From Oscillospiraceae bacterium (lineage in GTDB: Bacteria; Bacillota; Clostridia; Oscillospirales; Oscillospiraceae), in NCBI GenBank assembly GCA_017557265.1, contig JAFZAM010000045.1:1-7075 (forward strand): a stretch of DNA of 7,075 nucleotides, written 5' to 3'. The number at the start of each line of letters is the position of its first letter. The first letter of the stretch is position 1. This document shows positions 6,648 through 7,075 of this stretch, piece by piece. A program made the position numbers and the translations under genes. The notes below the pieces were generated by a model. That model saw only the letters and a program-made list of their open reading frames with translations, was not told the DNA's origin and made no database searches.

Positions 6648-7075
6648 ATGGACAAGGCGATCTTTGAAAGACTCGAATCGAACGTGCGCTCCTACAGCAG
6701 GCATTTCCCGGCCGTCTTCACGAAGGCCAAGATGTCGAAGATGTACTCCACCGACGGCAGGGAGTACCTCGACTTCTTCAACGGCGCCGGCGCGCTCAAC
6801 TACGGCCACAACAACGACTTCATCCGCGCCCGCATCGCGGACTATCTCCTCGGAGACGGGATAACCCACGGCCTCGACATGTTCACCGAGGCCAAGGGCG
6901 AGTTCTTCGAGGCGTTCGAGCATTACGTCATGCAGCCGGCGGGTCTCGAGTACAAGCTCCTCTCCTGCGCCCCGACGGGCACGAACGCCGTCGAGGCCGC
7001 GCTGAAGATGGCGCGCAAGACCAAGCACCGCCGCGGCGTCTTCGCCTCGCCGGAGCGGCTCGAAAAGCTCAACGC
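6648..7075 (+). CDS. ectB: EctB-type diaminobutyrate--2-oxoglutarate aminotransferase (3' truncated, end probably chimeric)
   Basis: The frame starts at ATG 6648 and runs off the window after 142 codons. MDKAIFERLESNVRSYSRHF closely resembles the N-terminus of EctB, as do VFTKAK, GREYLDFFNGAGALNYGHNN (38-57), DGITHGLDMFTEAK (70-83) and the PLP-phosphate loop APTGTNAVEAA (108-118). EctB is a class III PLP aminotransferase that converts aspartate semialdehyde to L-2,4-diaminobutyrate with glutamate as donor, the first step of ectoine synthesis; the same reaction feeds some siderophores and peptides. The catalytic lysine is beyond the window. AAGGA (6635-6639) lies 8 bases before ATG 6648; an in-frame ATG at 6639 with GGAG (6627-6630) upstream is a possible alternative start. 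The gap to coaE is 11 bases. From residue 131 on, the protein copies CoaE instead of the expected EctB continuation, so only about 6648-7046 should be trusted. Confidence 0.88.
   Translation, partial: MDKAIFERLESNVRSYSRHFPAVFTKAKMSKMYSTDGREYLDFFNGAGALNYGHNNDFIRARIADYLLGDGITHGLDMFTEAKGEFFEAFEHYVMQPAGLEYKLLSCAPTGTNAVEAALKMARKTKHRRGVFASPERLEKLN
7037..7075 (+). repeat. 39-base direct repeat, copy 2 (window end; probable assembly join)
   Basis: These last 39 bases are identical to 6249-6287 in coaE and stay in the same reading frame. EctB proteins normally continue here with a segment of the type VxFxxGFHG, but this copy reads VFASPERLEKLN, which is CoaE sequence. True ectB probably shares only the first few bases (around GTCTTCGCC) with coaE. 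The copy stops exactly at the end of the available sequence. Confidence 0.9.

Noticed and set aside
1..7075. A new defence, toxin-antitoxin, phage or mobile system
   Set aside because: All reading frames with support belong to known housekeeping or metabolic families, base composition is even, and no integrase, transposase, att-like repeat or CRISPR-like array was seen.

Overview
The window is a GC-rich, gene-dense piece of a bacterial chromosome with every gene on the + strand. The protein families and the pairing of release factor 1 with a two-domain Sua5 fit a Bacillota/Clostridia genome, perhaps a gut Oscillospirales-like bacterium. That placement is an inference from protein style and gene order, not a measured assignment. 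Intergenic gaps are short (82 bases at most). No rRNA, tRNA, CRISPR array, transposase, integrase or phage gene was seen.

Left half (1-3866): the 3' part of tsaB (tRNA t6A modification), then upp (uracil salvage), an 82-base gap with a strong stem-loop, an ABC-F ATPase that acts on the ribosome, and a membrane-anchored YdcF/DUF218 protein. The last two are translationally coupled (TAATG overlap). A well-formed extended -10 promoter inside the 3' half of tsaB may drive upp and possibly the genes after it.

Right half (3863-7075): a good sigma70/sigmaA-type promoter, whose -35 box overlaps the ydcF stop codon, precedes a tight run: prfA (release factor 1), a full-length Sua5/TsaC-type threonylcarbamoyl-AMP synthase, coaE (last step of coenzyme A synthesis), and the start of an ectB-like diaminobutyrate aminotransferase. 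Most of the window is translation and tRNA-modification housekeeping plus salvage and cofactor genes. TsaB and Sua5 act in the same t6A pathway but belong to different transcription units here.

I do not see a new defence or mobile system. The points most worth checking are: (1) the last 39 bases exactly copy an internal part of coaE, in the same reading frame, just where ectB should continue differently, so the contig end is probably a chimeric assembly join; (2) an ectB-type gene placed after coaE; (3) the 46-base stem-loop before the ABC-F gene, whose wobble pairs favour a + strand RNA; (4) the two promoters; (5) the absence of prmC between prfA and sua5.
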